64,000 nucleotides of DNA from Zhengitettix transpicula (Eukaryota > Arthropoda > Insecta > Orthoptera > Tetrigidae), in NCBI GenBank assembly GCA_037074705.1, contig CM073593.1, positions 105,175,738 to 105,239,737 on the forward strand. Reading direction: 5' to 3'. Shown here one piece after another: positions 32,104-43,371 of this stretch; positions within the stretch are counted from its first letter, which is position 1; each line of letters starts with the position of its first letter. Made by a program: the position numbers and the translations under genes. A model generated the notes under the pieces. That model did no database searches. It saw only the letters and a list, made by a program, of their open reading frames with translations, and was not told the DNA's origin.

Positions 32104-32209
32104 GGTAACGGGCTACATGAGGGTAATCCACATGGTGGAAACTCCCCTTTAATAGTATTGGTAGGGATTTGACAAGGGGGGATGCGGAAGGGCAGAGGAA
32201 GGTAGCCAA
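32104..32209 (-). mobile_element. R1 retroposon, 3' fragment
   Basis: About 105 bp of the R1 3' end (GTAACGGGCTACATGAGGGT to GGAAGGTAGCCAA), immediately followed by another minus R1 copy. The two form a tail-to-head dimer. Confidence 0.8.
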
Positions 32210-32210
32210 T

Positions 32211-32727
32211 TTTAGGGCAACAGGCTACATGAGGGTAATCCACGTTGGGAAACTCCCCTTTAATAGCATAGGAAGGGATTTGAAAGGGGGATACGGAAGG
32301 GTAGAAAAAGGGTGCCAAGGGTTAACTAGGGCCCCCCGGGCTATATTATACGGATCCTACCCGTCATTCGCCTAAAGAAATGCAGGGAAAACCCTAGAAA
32401 AACCTGCATCGGGTAGGTCGGGCATTGGGTACTTGTCCCACGCCCTTCCCTGGATGGCGGGAGAGGAGTTTGCTGTGAGGACGCAGCATTCCCTTCTCCG
32501 TGCCTCGACCAGTTTAGGAGGCAGCTGGCCGACTATTCCCATGGGAATAGCGGACAACTCTTGCCGTATGCCCAAGGTCTGTGACCCCGGAACATACACC
32601 TCTCAGAACAGGCCTCGGCTTGCAGGAACCTTAGTTCAAAAACGGAACGGAAAAGGCATCACCAAAGGTAGCCTCTTCGTGTCTCTCCTACAAGGTTCTG
32701 CCTGCGAGAGAATAGCCCTCGCAGACC
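32211..32727 (-). mobile_element. R1 retroposon, nearly full length
   Basis: It runs from the complement of the A-tail (TTTAGGGCAACAGGC) to the 5' hairpin GCGAGAGAATAGCCCTCGCA. It joins directly to the 3' fragment on its left. The right flank includes CTACTCGAGGAAGGTAGCC, which resembles R1 3' sequence and may be part of a further copy. Confidence 0.85.
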
Positions 32728-32818
32728 TACTCGAGGAAGGTAGCCACTGTCATTACACCCTATATCTTTCCTTACTTGTGATTGATCTGCAACTAGTTGT
32801 TTTGCGACCGTCATAATT

Positions 32819-33260
32819 CTATATTTTTTTTACGTTGTAAGTTTCCTCGACGACCTTCCTAATGCCATTCCTCAGTCCATTACCTCCGTTGTCCTGCATC
32901 AGGTATACCGCAATATTATCCTCCGCCAGTTCATTTTACTCCGACCATTTCCTGAATAATTCTTTCCGCTTCAAGCTTCGTTACGTTCCCAGGGGCTTGT
33001 TTTTCGACGTCACTCTTGTCAGCTTCGCTCTTATTTCTCCTCTCCACCTCCAGATGTTTTGTGGTCGGTTTTTTTTTTAAGTACTTTGACCTTGGATTTT
33101 GAGAAACAAATGCGATGCCTCCCCTTACCCAACTCCTGGTCTCCTTCTGGGCCATTATATTCCAGGTTTCTGATTCTTTTGTACTCCTGTCTCTCGTGAC
33201 TCTTCTTGTAGTTTGAGGCTTCTAATTGTTTTGGACGTCGTCACCTTCTTCCACAGGCAT
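32819..33260 (-). pseudogene. Decayed coding sequence, unknown protein
   Basis: On the minus strand an ATG at 33260 (MPVEEGDDVQNN) meets a TAG at 33222-33224, then the same frame stays open to a TGA at 32931-32933, passing through TWNIMAQKETRSWVRGG and KSEADKSDVEKQAPGNVTKL. A one-base shift at the AAAATG run there opens a further frame to a TAG at 32819-32821, containing NELAEDNIAVYLMQDNGG. Composition is charged and soluble-like. I do not recognise the family; a retroelement ORF or an old exon are both possible. A pyrimidine-poor TTTACAGTTACAG lies just upstream of the ATG. Confidence 0.45.
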
Positions 33261-33700
33261 TTCTGTAACTGTAAACTGACGAAAAATAATTGTGAAAGAT
33301 GTATCAAAAAGCTGTGACATTGTTCCAATTACAATTATTGATTTTGGTGGCTCGAAGAAGAAAGCCAATTAATTACCTTAATTATATTTATTTCGTATAT
33401 AATACGAGACGCATAAGAAAATATTATTGTTCCGGTCGGGAATTTTTTTTTCTTCCAGAATTAGTAGGAAACAACCCTGTTTTAGGCTGAAGAGCCTGGA
33501 AAAAATATAAAGAAGGGAAGAAATAAGTGAAGAAAATTAAAATTGATAAATACACAGTGACCGAAGAAATTGTACTCTTTCAATTATGTTTATTTGGGTT
33601 CCCTGATTTATTAGAATATTTTATATACCAACCCTTAAGTATTTTAATTAGAGCTACGACTATCTGGAAGCAATCAGTGCAACTCTCACCCACTCTCCAC
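33261..33700. other. Unassigned AT-rich region
   Basis: No gene or repeat family recognised. Confidence 0.5.
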
Positions 33701-33709
33701 ACCTAAAAA

Positions 33710-34145
33710 GAACGAAAATAAAAATTTAACGTCTTTTTTGAATTAATAAAACAATTTATGAACTTATACAGACATTTTTGATTTTTACGAAGTTTCGATA
33801 CATTGTTCGCATCTTCTTCAGGAGTGAAGAAGATATCAACACGTATCGGAACGTTGTATCCCTTATAAAAATAAAAGTAAAATCCCACAACACTGTTCAT
33901 ACAGTTAAAACATATAAACACTCGCTCTGTGACACAACTACACTGAAGAAGGATCGAAACGTCGTAACTCGGCAAATAAAAATTAAGTGTCAAGGTATAA
34001 AAGGTCAGTAATTAATTTTTCTAATCACGTTCTGTACCGTAACATCAAAAATGTAAATAATTTAACATTTACTCTAATTATTTAACTGTCGTTACCTGAA
34101 GATATCCTCATTTTAGGACGAAACGTTTATCTAATATATTTTTAT
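33710..34145 (+). mobile_element. R8 element, copy 1, with four hammerhead-like boxes
   Basis: It is closely similar to 63575-63995. In order: minus box at about 33783-33822 (CTGAAGAA, GATGCGAACAATGTATC, GAAAC), plus box at 33823-33863 (GTGAAGAA ... GGAACGTTG) forming a palindrome with it, plus box at about 33940-33968 (CTGAAGAAGGATCGAAACGTC), and plus box at 34096-34127 (CTGAAGA, T, A, TCCT, loop, AGGA, C, GAAACGTT). No ORF over ~96 codons. It resembles a non-coding part of a Penelope-like element, by motif content only. Confidence 0.7.
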
Positions 34146-35090
34146 ACAAGTGTATTTTTTTATTATACTTTAACTTTCGGACTTAAGACGATATTAATAT
34201 TTATATTAAACTCTGATCGTTTATTTTCAAGTTAAAAGAATTGTATTCGGATTTTAAGAAGAACTTTAAGAATAATTCATTGGCAGAGACTTTTTTTGGA
34301 GTCTGATAGAAATCAAAATTAAGCTATTAATGATTATTGATTATTATTGATCAGTCAGAAATATCAAAGCCAGTCAATTGAATTTATATTAATTTTTTTA
34401 TTTATGCAGGTCATTAATTAATTTATTTTCCTAATCATTTTCTGTACCGATTTTCTTTGAACTTTTTAATAGTTTTGTTGTGCTAGTGTATTATATTAAT
34501 TTGGAAAATCCCTGAGCAAGATACAAAATCGTCGTTACAATATAAATAAAAAATAAAAAGTGACGCAATAAGGTCGTCAACTGTTTTATTAAAACGGTAT
34601 GATATTTTTTTAAGCCGCCTGTATGTAGCCTGTTCCTGAAGCACCAATACGTACGATGACTGAAATGTAAAAGTAATGCGCAAACGTCGTGTTACTACGT
34701 CACTGTGATATTGTGGTCGAACACGCAGCGTCACGACTAATTACAGGAGTGGGTGATATATTCTCTGGCAGTACAGGGGAAGGAAGAAGCCCAAGTTTTT
34801 TCGCTACTCCATAAAAACTGTCATGACAGGATTATAAATTTTCCCCTCTGAGTAAAGAATAGAAATAGACTTAAATAACTGCCACGATGATTTTTTCCTC
34901 TGTTCTGACGTCATATCGTAGTGATATTTTTTTTTACCATCATTCGAATGATATGTTAATCTTCTGTGAATATCGTTGGCGCTTCGTCGAGAAGCCAGGC
35001 AAATACGTACATGTGAGTGTTTATCTTGTGTGAGGAAGGGAACGCGTCGTGCACGAGGCTACGAAGGTTTGCGGATCGTAAATTCCCCCC
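34146..35090. other. Unassigned AT-rich region
   Basis: No gene recognised. GTCATTAATTAATTTATTTTCCTAATCA-type sequence near 34410 (read in shorter pieces) echoes R8, so decayed R8 material may extend to about 34700 (CCTGAAGCACC ... CAAACGTCGTG). Confidence 0.4.
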
Positions 35091-35399
35091 CCCCTCCCCT
35101 TCCCTGGTAAGTCACTCACCTGCTGTAAATTTTCATCTAGTCTGAGGGAGTTTAGGTGGCAGCCCAAAGCCGGCAAGCAGACGAACCCTGCTGCTGCTGC
35201 TGGCTGGACCATGAACGCGGATGCGATGCGCTGTTGCCAAGTATTGCGTGCCACAGACGTGCCGTATACGGAGCAGACAGACGTGCGCCCCCCCCCCTCC
35301 AACAACCATTGGGGGGGGGGGGGGGTTTCACTACAGTTGTTTGTATTTCATTTGGTCCGGGGCTGCTCTCCCGCGCCCTTCCTTCCTTCCAGGGTGGCA

Positions 35400-35439
<40 letters not shown>

Positions 35440-35560
35440 CTATGGACAACTTATTAGAACCAGAGGGTGCAGGCGTAAAAGCGGCAATTATTCCACTGCG
35501 TTAATCCTCTTTGGGTGCTGAAATATGAGACTGGGAATTCCGGGGTTTTACGCCTTGTCC
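35091..35560. other. GC-rich island with (CA)n
   Basis: C/G homopolymers (35085-35093, 35287-35297, 35310-35325) and a (CA)n run at 35400-35435. Six overlapping frames on both strands mark it as uninformative. (CTG)n-like run near 35189-35201. Confidence 0.5.
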
Positions 35561-36245
35561 TTTTTTTTAAGACTCGAATTACTTGAAATTTATTCGACTG
35601 ATGATTATTTATAACTCACACGACCACAATCGTGGACAAGTCTTGTCATTTTCTTAAAATTGATTTGGTTAATTAATTTAATGAACAAAATATGTAAGCA
35701 CGAATAAGTCTTCAAATCACTTCCTTTAGATACCATGGAGTAATTACGATAGTGAGGAACTTCTAACTGATAAATGAATTGTATTATATATAATTATAAT
35801 TTATCTTTTTATAATTGATCTGTATTACCGAGTAGAATCACTGAATTTTTTTTAGATTCTTAAACGTTACAGTTTTGATCTACCTGTAGGTCACGAGCCT
35901 TGAAAAAAGACGTTTTGAGAACTATATAAATTTAGGACCAAAATTGTAGCTCATAAAGTTCCAGTATAATCGAAATAAATATAAATTTTAATACAGATCA
36001 AACCGTATTTAATACAAAAATCATAATAGTATTTAGGGGGAAAAAAATATAACTTAACGAAAGAGGCTAAAAGATCTATATAAATGTAGAACTACGTGAT
36101 AACTCGCAAGTCTCATGACACAGGAATATTGTAGAAGCCGTTTTATTGGAACTAAACGGATATGTTATATTGTGAAAGAATTATTCCAATTTTAGTGAAT
36201 GTAAATTATTAATTGTATTATAATCATATTTGTACGAGATATTTT
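35561..36245. other. Unassigned AT-rich region
   Basis: No gene or repeat family recognised. Confidence 0.5.
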
Positions 36246-36250
36246 TTTTC

Positions 36251-36990
36251 TTTGGCTACCTTCTACTACACTTCCACATCCCACCTTTCAAATCCCTTCC
36301 TATGCTATTAAAGGGGAGTTGCCACCATGTGGATTACCCTCAAGTAGCCTGTTTTTCTACGGCGGCCCTAGATGACCCTTGGCTACCTTCCTCTACCCTT
36401 GCGCATCCCCCTTTCAGATCCCTTCCTATGCTATTAAAGTGGAGTTGCCACCATGTGGATTACCCTCATGCAGCCTGTTGCTCTAAAAAAAATCTCCTGC
36501 CATCGAGAGCTCTGGCGGAGGCTACCCTTGGGGATACCTTCACATCTCTCTTGTTTTTTGAACAAAGGTTCCCACATGCCGAGGCACATCGGCCTGTTCT
36601 GAGAGGTGTATGTTCCGGGGTCACAGACCTTGGGCATACGGTAAGAGCTGCCCTCTCCTCCCATTGGAACAGTCGGCCAGCTGCCTCCTAAAGTGGTCGA
36701 GGCACGGTGAGGGGAAAGCTGCGGCCTCACAGCAAATTCCTCTCCCACCATGGGAAGGGCGTGGGACAAGTACCCAATGCCCGATCTACCTGATGTAGGT
36801 TTTTCTAGGGCATCCCTTTTAGGCGAATTTCCGGGTAGGATCCTTAACATATAGCCCGGGGCCCCTAGTTAACCCTTGGCTACCTTCCTCTACCCTTCCA
36901 CATCTCCCCTTTCAAATCCCTTTCCTATGCTATTAGAGGGGAGCTGCCACCATGTGGATTACACTCGTGTAGCCTGTCTACACCAAAAAT
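36251..36990 (+). mobile_element. Cluster of three R1 copies, head-to-tail
   Basis: Two 3' fragments (about 36251-36352 and 36360-36487) are followed by a long copy (36495-36990) that starts within GAGAGCTCTGGCGGAGGCTA and ends AGCCTGTCTACACCAAAAAT. The junctions fall at the 3' ends (AGCCTGTTTTTCTACGG, GCTCTAAAAAAAATC), so each new copy begins where the previous tail ends. The tail variant CTACACC...AAAA recurs at 46950. Confidence 0.8.
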
Positions 36991-37184
36991 GGAAAATTTA
37001 AACTTTTGGCTGGGTGTTTGAAATGAATTAAAAAATTAATGATTATCTGTATTGATAAATAATTCAGGAATTAATTTAAAAACATCGTCAATAAAATAGT
37101 TTCTAATTTACTCGACATTCACTTTCAATATTTAGAGCTTTTGTAATTGTCGAATGGCCGAAATAATTTTAAAAATTGCAATGT

Positions 37185-37290
37185 TTCTCAATAGTGCAGT
37201 TTTGTCGCTCTAGGCTCTTATTTTGTCTGTATTTGGTTCTTTTTCATTGCTAATTTTCAATTAAACCTAAATTTTTCATTTTAAATATGT
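37185..37290 (+). repeat. R2 repeat with core deletion
   Basis: GTGCAGTTTTGTCGCTCTAG then GCTCTTATTTTGTCTGTATT: the segment from TCTTAGCACC through the hammerhead-like core and CACTTC is missing. The normal tail (GCTAATTTTCAATTAAACCT) follows. Confidence 0.65.
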
Positions 37291-37349
37291 AATATATTGT
37301 ATTAAAAAATTTTAAGTTAAAAAATACACCAAACAAAAGTCATAAATTT

Positions 37350-37398
37350 AAATTTGAAAGGTGGGATGTGGTAGGGTAGAAGAAGGTAGCCAAAGAAA
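37350..37398 (-). mobile_element. R1 short fragment
   Basis: The TTTGAAAGGTGGGATGTGGT ... AGAAGGTAGCCAAAG stretch is the complement of the R1 3' region, ~45 bp only. It matches the variant start of the cluster at 36251. Confidence 0.6.
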
Positions 37399-37469
37399 AA
37401 AAATTTAATGCATTTTGTATTAATTTAAATTAATATACAAAAGTAAATAATGGAAAATGAAATTTTGAG

Positions 37470-37560
37470 TTTTGCCAACAGATTAGTGCTGTTGTGTCGC
37501 TCTGGGCTCTTATTTTTTCTGTATTTGTCTATCGATCTGAATTTTTTTATTTTATTTAAA
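37470..37560 (+). repeat. R2 repeat with the same core deletion
   Basis: GTGCTGTTGTGTCGCTCTGG then GCTCTTATTTTTTCTGTATT. It has the same internal deletion as the copy 280 bp to the left, so the two probably share an origin. Confidence 0.65.
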
Positions 37561-38235
37561 TAATAGGTTATATATTTTGTTATTATGTGTTAGGTTATTT
37601 TCTACCTAAAATTATTCCAGCAAATTATTTATTTTTACGTGGTTATGACTGAAATATATATAATGTTTCTGTATATTCTTAATCCGGTGTTCCTCGGTCT
37701 CCCTTTGCCAGCTGCTGCTACGTCACAAATCGATTGTACGTAGTGAACACCGCTTCCACGTGCAGTTGGTTCGACCCATTGTCGCGCAGCTGTTCCAGAC
37801 CTGGCCACGATAAATCGATCTCGATACGTCGACAGTTTTAACCGAAATGAAGTGTTATTAATTATTGTAACAAACACCGCAGGCTCTTCTTTCGATCAGA
37901 GGAAGGATCTCTCTTTGAGGAATCTCAAGAGTGATTTGCTGTCAACGTCGCTAGACCCGGTGTTTCTGAGAAGGAGGTAAATGTAAATGTTCTCCAGTGA
38001 CTTTTACGGACAACCTTTACCCACTTCAATCATCATTACGGGCAACAGGTAGTTTTCTCACCATCATCTGTCAGCTTTTTTTATATTTCTCCCCCCCCCC
38101 CCCCACCTACATTTCATTGTTCTTCCGGTCCGGTGCTGAACGGAGTTGAGCAACGTAGTGCCTTTAAATTATTTTTTATCTGTTCCCATCGCGGGACACA
38201 ATTACAAAATGGACATCCAGAGGAAATTGTGTGCT
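37561..38235. other. Unassigned region
   Basis: AT-rich with a GC-balanced centre (37680-37960). C-run at 38091-38104. No gene recognised. Confidence 0.5.
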
Positions 38236-38239
38236 CGAT

Positions 38240-38625
38240 TACGATGTTTGAAGAACAGAATCAGTTGATGATAATAAGAAAGATAGGCAAATACAGACAA
38301 AAGAAGTGATGACATAAATACCAGACAACGTTTCTGGGCCCCTTGTTCCTTTCTGCAGGTGCTAAGAAGAGCCTGGAGCGACACAACTGCACTAATCACT
38401 TGACTAAACTCAAAAGCTTTCATTTTTAAGTTTATTCTTTTCCTTCTTTTGAGTTTTGTCAGCTGACGAGGGCAGTTGTGTCGCTCTAGGCTCTTCTTAG
38501 CACCCCTGAAGAAAGGAACAAGGGCTCCCAGAAACGTTGTTGTGTGGTATTTATACGATCACTTCTTTTGTATCTGGCTATCTTACTTATTATTAATTTT
38601 CAATCAGACGTAAATTTTTTCGTTT
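38240..38625. repeat. R2 foldback pair (inverted repeat, ~170-bp arms)
   Basis: The left arm (minus) is about 38240-38420 and the right arm (plus) 38455-38625. Shared landmarks in inverted order: TGATGATAATAAGAAAGATA/TATCTTACTTATTATTAATT, AACGTTTCTGGG/CCCAGAAACGTT, GCTAAGAAGAGCCTGGAGCG/CGCTCTAGGCTCTTCTTAGC and CTCAAAAGC/CTTTTGAG next to the loop. Each arm holds a hammerhead-like core in opposite orientation. A transcript of this unit would fold into a long hairpin. Confidence 0.85.
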
Positions 38626-39635
38626 CAGAATCAGTTGACTTTACCGAATAAAGGGAACGTAAATATGTTGTTGAGATATTTTAATTTGCGTTTCCCGCCG
38701 CGGCCTTAATCAAAACTCCTTTGTTCTTCGAATCTTCCTCCACGATCTGCCCTTGTTCATATCTCTTGATCACCTTATTCCACCACTCGCCATAAACCCA
38801 TTGTCTTCAGGTTATTCACACTTCCGAACCTTACGTTCCTCTGGTTTTTTTCTCTTTTTTTTTCTCTTTTCTACCCTTCACTACCCATTCGCGTATTCAA
38901 TAGGTTTCTGTACGAATCATCTCGTTTCTAATCTCAATGTCCTATTTATTCCTTTTTTTAAAATCTATGCAGGTAATTAATTTTTGCTCCAGAAAGTGAA
39001 AAGGTTCTCCTATCCTTTAACAGTCCTTGATGATTTTCCGTTACGTGGAAATCATAAAAAAATATATATATATCGATCCGATGATGTATTCAACACAAAC
39101 ATTTACTCGGAACTTGAAAAATGTAGCTGTTTACTTTTTTTTGGCATTTGCTGAATGTCACATTTAACTGCGCCGCCATATTTTCGGCTAATATTTGTGA
39201 ATGTGTGTGTGTGTGTGTGTTGCCATGTCCATGAACTGAAACATCCTGGATAACGAGAATTTTTTTGTCAATTAAAGGAAACGTATCCGGAGCTAATATT
39301 GTAACTAGCGAGACGTATTAAAAGTAAACTGGGTGGAGGGAGGGGGATGATGGGGGAGGGGTTGGGATGCAACTTCAGAAGTTTGTTTCCGTCTGCGAGT
39401 CAACGTCAATGCAAATACTTTTCTCCTCTTTCTGCAAATTTCAACATCAAACGAAAACTTTTTCCACCTTCTTGTCGTTAGTGAAGTTTTTGACTACTTT
39501 GCACGTAATTACAGCAGCGCGTGTGTTAGACGCAGATAGTTTGCTGTAATTAAAATATTAAAAAAAATACAGCATATACAAATGTGTACCACCCAGATAA
39601 AAAAAAATTGAGAAATATTAACATCGGGTAATTTA
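38626..39635. other. Unassigned AT-rich region
   Basis: No gene recognised. A (GT)n run lies at 39200-39220. Several short (AT)n. Confidence 0.5.
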
Positions 39636-39636
39636 T

Positions 39637-42005
39637 TTTATTTTATTTCATTAGTCCTAGTATGAGGAAATATGACACGTCATTACGTAAAATTACAATA
39701 TAATTATTGGATGCTACAATTATAATTAATAAGGAAGTTAACATAAATATAACTAAAAATCGGGAACACAAAATTACCTGACCAAAATAACTAAAAATGC
39801 TGTATAGTAGTATAAATAAATAAATTATTTAACTGTACTAAGGGTATAATATAATATTTCCAGTATTTTAAAAAAAATAATAATTAGAGAATTAACTATA
39901 AATAATTATAAATGACTAGATGTAAAATTAATGAACTGATATTGAGTTCAAAATTTTTAAGTCCATGCACTAATATTAATAATTATACTTATCTGACGTT
40001 TTTAATTAAATAACATCAGTCAAGTAGTCAAACAATTTTTTTCAGATCAATTCATTAAATAATAATCAATTAAATAAATAATAAAATTAGTTGAATACTT
40101 AAATAAATTTTTAGACATCTTAAGGCCTTGCATTAATATTAATAATTATAATTATCTGACTTTTTCAATTAATTAAATAACATCAGTCAAGTAGTTAAAA
40201 ATACTTTCAGGTTAATTAATTAAATAATAATCAATTAAATAAATAGTAATCAAGTAAATAAATAGTAATCAATTAAAAAATAATCAATTAATTAAATAAT
40301 TTTGAGACATCTTAAGTGTGTAGTTAATTAAATAACATCAGTCAAGTAGTTAAAAAACTTTCAGTTCAATTAATTAAATAATAATCAATTAAATAAATAA
40401 TAAAATTAGTTGAATACTTAAATAAATTTTTAGACATCTTAAGGCCTTGCATTAATATTAATAATTATACTTATCTGACTTTTTCAATTAATTAAATAAC
40501 ATCAGTCAAGTAGTTAAAAATACTTTCAGGTCAATTAATTAAATAATAATCAATTAAATAAGTAGTAATCAAGTAAATAAATAGTAATCAATTAAAAATA
40601 ATCAATTAATTAAATAATTTTGAGACATCTTAAGTGTGTAGTTAATTAAATAACATCAGTCAAGTAGTTAAAAAACTTTCAGTTCAATTAATTAAATAAT
40701 AATCAATTAAATAAATAATAAAATTAGTTGAATACTTAAATAAATTTTTAGACATCTTAAGGCCTTGCATTAATATTAATAATTATAATTATCTGACTTT
40801 TTCAATTAATTAAATAACATCAGTCAAGTAGTTAAAAATACTTTCAGGTCAATTAATTAAATAATAATCAATTAAATAAATAGTAATCAAGTTAATAAAC
40901 AGTAATCAAGTAAATAAATAGTAATCAATTAAAAATAATCAATTAATTAAATAATTTTGAGACATCTTAAGTGTGTAATTAATTAAAAAACATCAGTCAA
41001 GTAGTGAAAAAACTTTCAGATCAATTAATTAAATAAAAATCGATTAAATAAATAGTAATCGATTAAATAAACAGTAATCGATTAAATAAATAGTAATCAA
41101 TTAAATAGATAATAATCAATTAATTAAATAATTTTGAGACATCTTAAGTGTGTAAAATTCTCAACTTCTTCGCGTCGACACGAGGAGCTCTATATCGACT
41201 CTGACGATTATTAAAAATTGATCGGTACCAATCGAGTTTTATTTTCGGTCACTCCCCGTGAATTTCATCTGGGGAATCAGTCGTGACAAAATCGATTTCA
41301 CGCCGCCACACTGTCACAAAGGAAAGGACAAATTTTGTTTGTAATTATTTTATTTTTCCTTAATAGAGGACTAAATCTAAATCTTTATGATGTAGAATAT
41401 ATTTAATTTGATTTAATTTAATTCCATCAGTCCTGGTATCAGGAAGTAGGATACGTCGTTACATGAAATTACAAAATAATTATTGGATGATACAATTAGA
41501 AGTTATAAGTAAAATTCGGGAACACAAATTTCCCTGACAAACTATGAAGTAATAATAACAATAATAATAATTCTTTAATTATAATAAGGGATATAATATA
41601 ATATTTACAGTACTGAAAATAATTCATTAGGCACTAGTACAAATGATTAGAGAATTCACTATCATAAAAATATAGAATTACACATCACACAAGGATAAAC
41701 CTGACACACGCACACTAGGAGGAAACACAAAACGAGGGACTTCACGAAACAGAGCGACGAGGAATCTGCAACGTCCAGGCCCTTGTACATTAAACAAACA
41801 AAGAAAAGAGCAGAAAAAAATCAACAGAGACTAAGCATGTTAATAAATAAGTAGTTTTGAGAGCAACCATTTTGCAGTAGAAACAAAAAAAAATATTAGG
41901 GGAACGATGAAGAAACCCCTTGCACTGAGTAAAACGTCCGCGGTCTTGCAGTAGAATATCCTCACAACTGGACTCGTGTAGTTATTATTGTTCTATACCT
42001 CTAGA
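39637..42005 (+). repeat. R5 AT-rich module, copy B, with internal tandem expansion
   Basis: It starts with a segment like 1752-2010 (39637-39920), continues with the 690-type segment expanded into a tandem array (AAGGCCTTGCATTAATATTA at 40122, 40441 and 40759; spacing 319 and 318 bp), then the CGACACGAGGAGCTCTATAT block (41175) and the 1690-2350-type block (41360-42005). The array is built from AATAATCAATTAAATAAATA and related strings. It provides the empty site for the R1 insertion at 1090-1681. Non-coding. Confidence 0.85.
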
Positions 42006-43370
42006 GGAAGACTGTTATCCCTGGATGGTGAATACTCCTCTGGTAGAGAGCAAACATCTTAGACCTGAGCGAGTCTCTTAATCGTGAGAGTCGCCATTTT
42101 GTGTAAAAAAAATCCATGTTCCGCTTAACGAGCTTTAAAATTTCGTACATAAACACGCTGTTGGGCAGAGATAATATACTCTCAGACCTTTCAAAAACGG
42201 TTTATAACTGGATTTATTATCCGTAAGAAGAAAGTAGTGACACGTTTGCAGATCATGAAGAAGCGGCAACAAAAAAAATGAAACTGTTACTCAATAAGAC
42301 TGAATAGACGTTGGATTGACTTTTACAGTCAATGTTTTTTTGGGGGGATTTTTAAGGGACCGAGGGTAAAGATAAAAAAAAATATGGATGAGGCGAACCG
42401 TTAGGAACGGCTTCAAATGACTTTGTCCTTCGACCCTCGTTCCACTTTCCTTTTACCACCTCCTGAAGGAGGTATTTATGAGTCGACCTCACCACCAGGG
42501 TCTGAAACGCCCATCCGTAGTTACGGCGGCCTCCTGTGCTGCTGCTGCTGGCTCCTTGCGGTTGTTCCAAAAGTCCATCGGAAAGTTTTTGTTACCTTGG
42601 AACTCATTTCTTTTTTGGCGTTTTGGATTAACCCCTTTTCACGAAGGTGGGAGGGGGGGGGGAATTTCTAGATGGCATAGCTCAATTCTTTACTTACGTC
42701 CGTATGGTTTGAATAGGAAAATAAGCCGATAAAAAAAATAATTAAATGAGGACCCTCATCAGGCTTACAAATAGAACTACTTGAAATTGTAGATATAAGA
42801 GAATGAAGGTATTAACCGATAATCCCAAAAAAACAACATAAGAAAGCTCAAATAACAGAGAATATTTTGAAGATAATTTAAAAAATAATTAATTAAAAGA
42901 TTAATTAAATTACTGTCCGTTTTGTCATCGTGAGAATGTGCCCTAATTATTAATGTGGCTGTATTGATTAAATTAAAATTTAATTGTCTCTCCTTTTCGG
43001 GCCTTCTTCTTACACATTTACTATTTTTCGTATTGGCAGAGCGGGAATTTTTTTTTAAAAAAAATCATTTGGCCCTATTTTCTTTTCAAATTTCATTGGT
43101 TTGGTGTATCAGGTGTGGTATTTTTTTTTTTACTTCTCATGTTCCAGCCTTCTTAGCTGCCCGCTATTCCCACTGGTTCTCTTCTTTTTTATTATTATTA
43201 ATTATTACAATTTTTATGTCAAATGACGTCACAGTTTTGCTAATTGGGCTGTAGTGTTTACAATTAGTCTTGGAAATGACCAGTGACATTCCAATTTAAA
43301 GACGAGAGAATCAGAGGGTCTCGGAGGTGAATTAAACGAATTATTTCCTGTGTTCTACGAACTTACATTT
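42006..43370. other. Unassigned region
   Basis: AT-rich with a GC-balanced island at 42400-42660. A minus-strand CCTGATGAGGGTCC box lies at about 42743-42763, and a T/A palindrome at 43050-43066. No gene recognised. A 99-codon frame at 42955-43254 is hydrophobic and phenylalanine-rich, as expected from T-rich DNA. Confidence 0.45.
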
Positions 43371-43371
43371 T

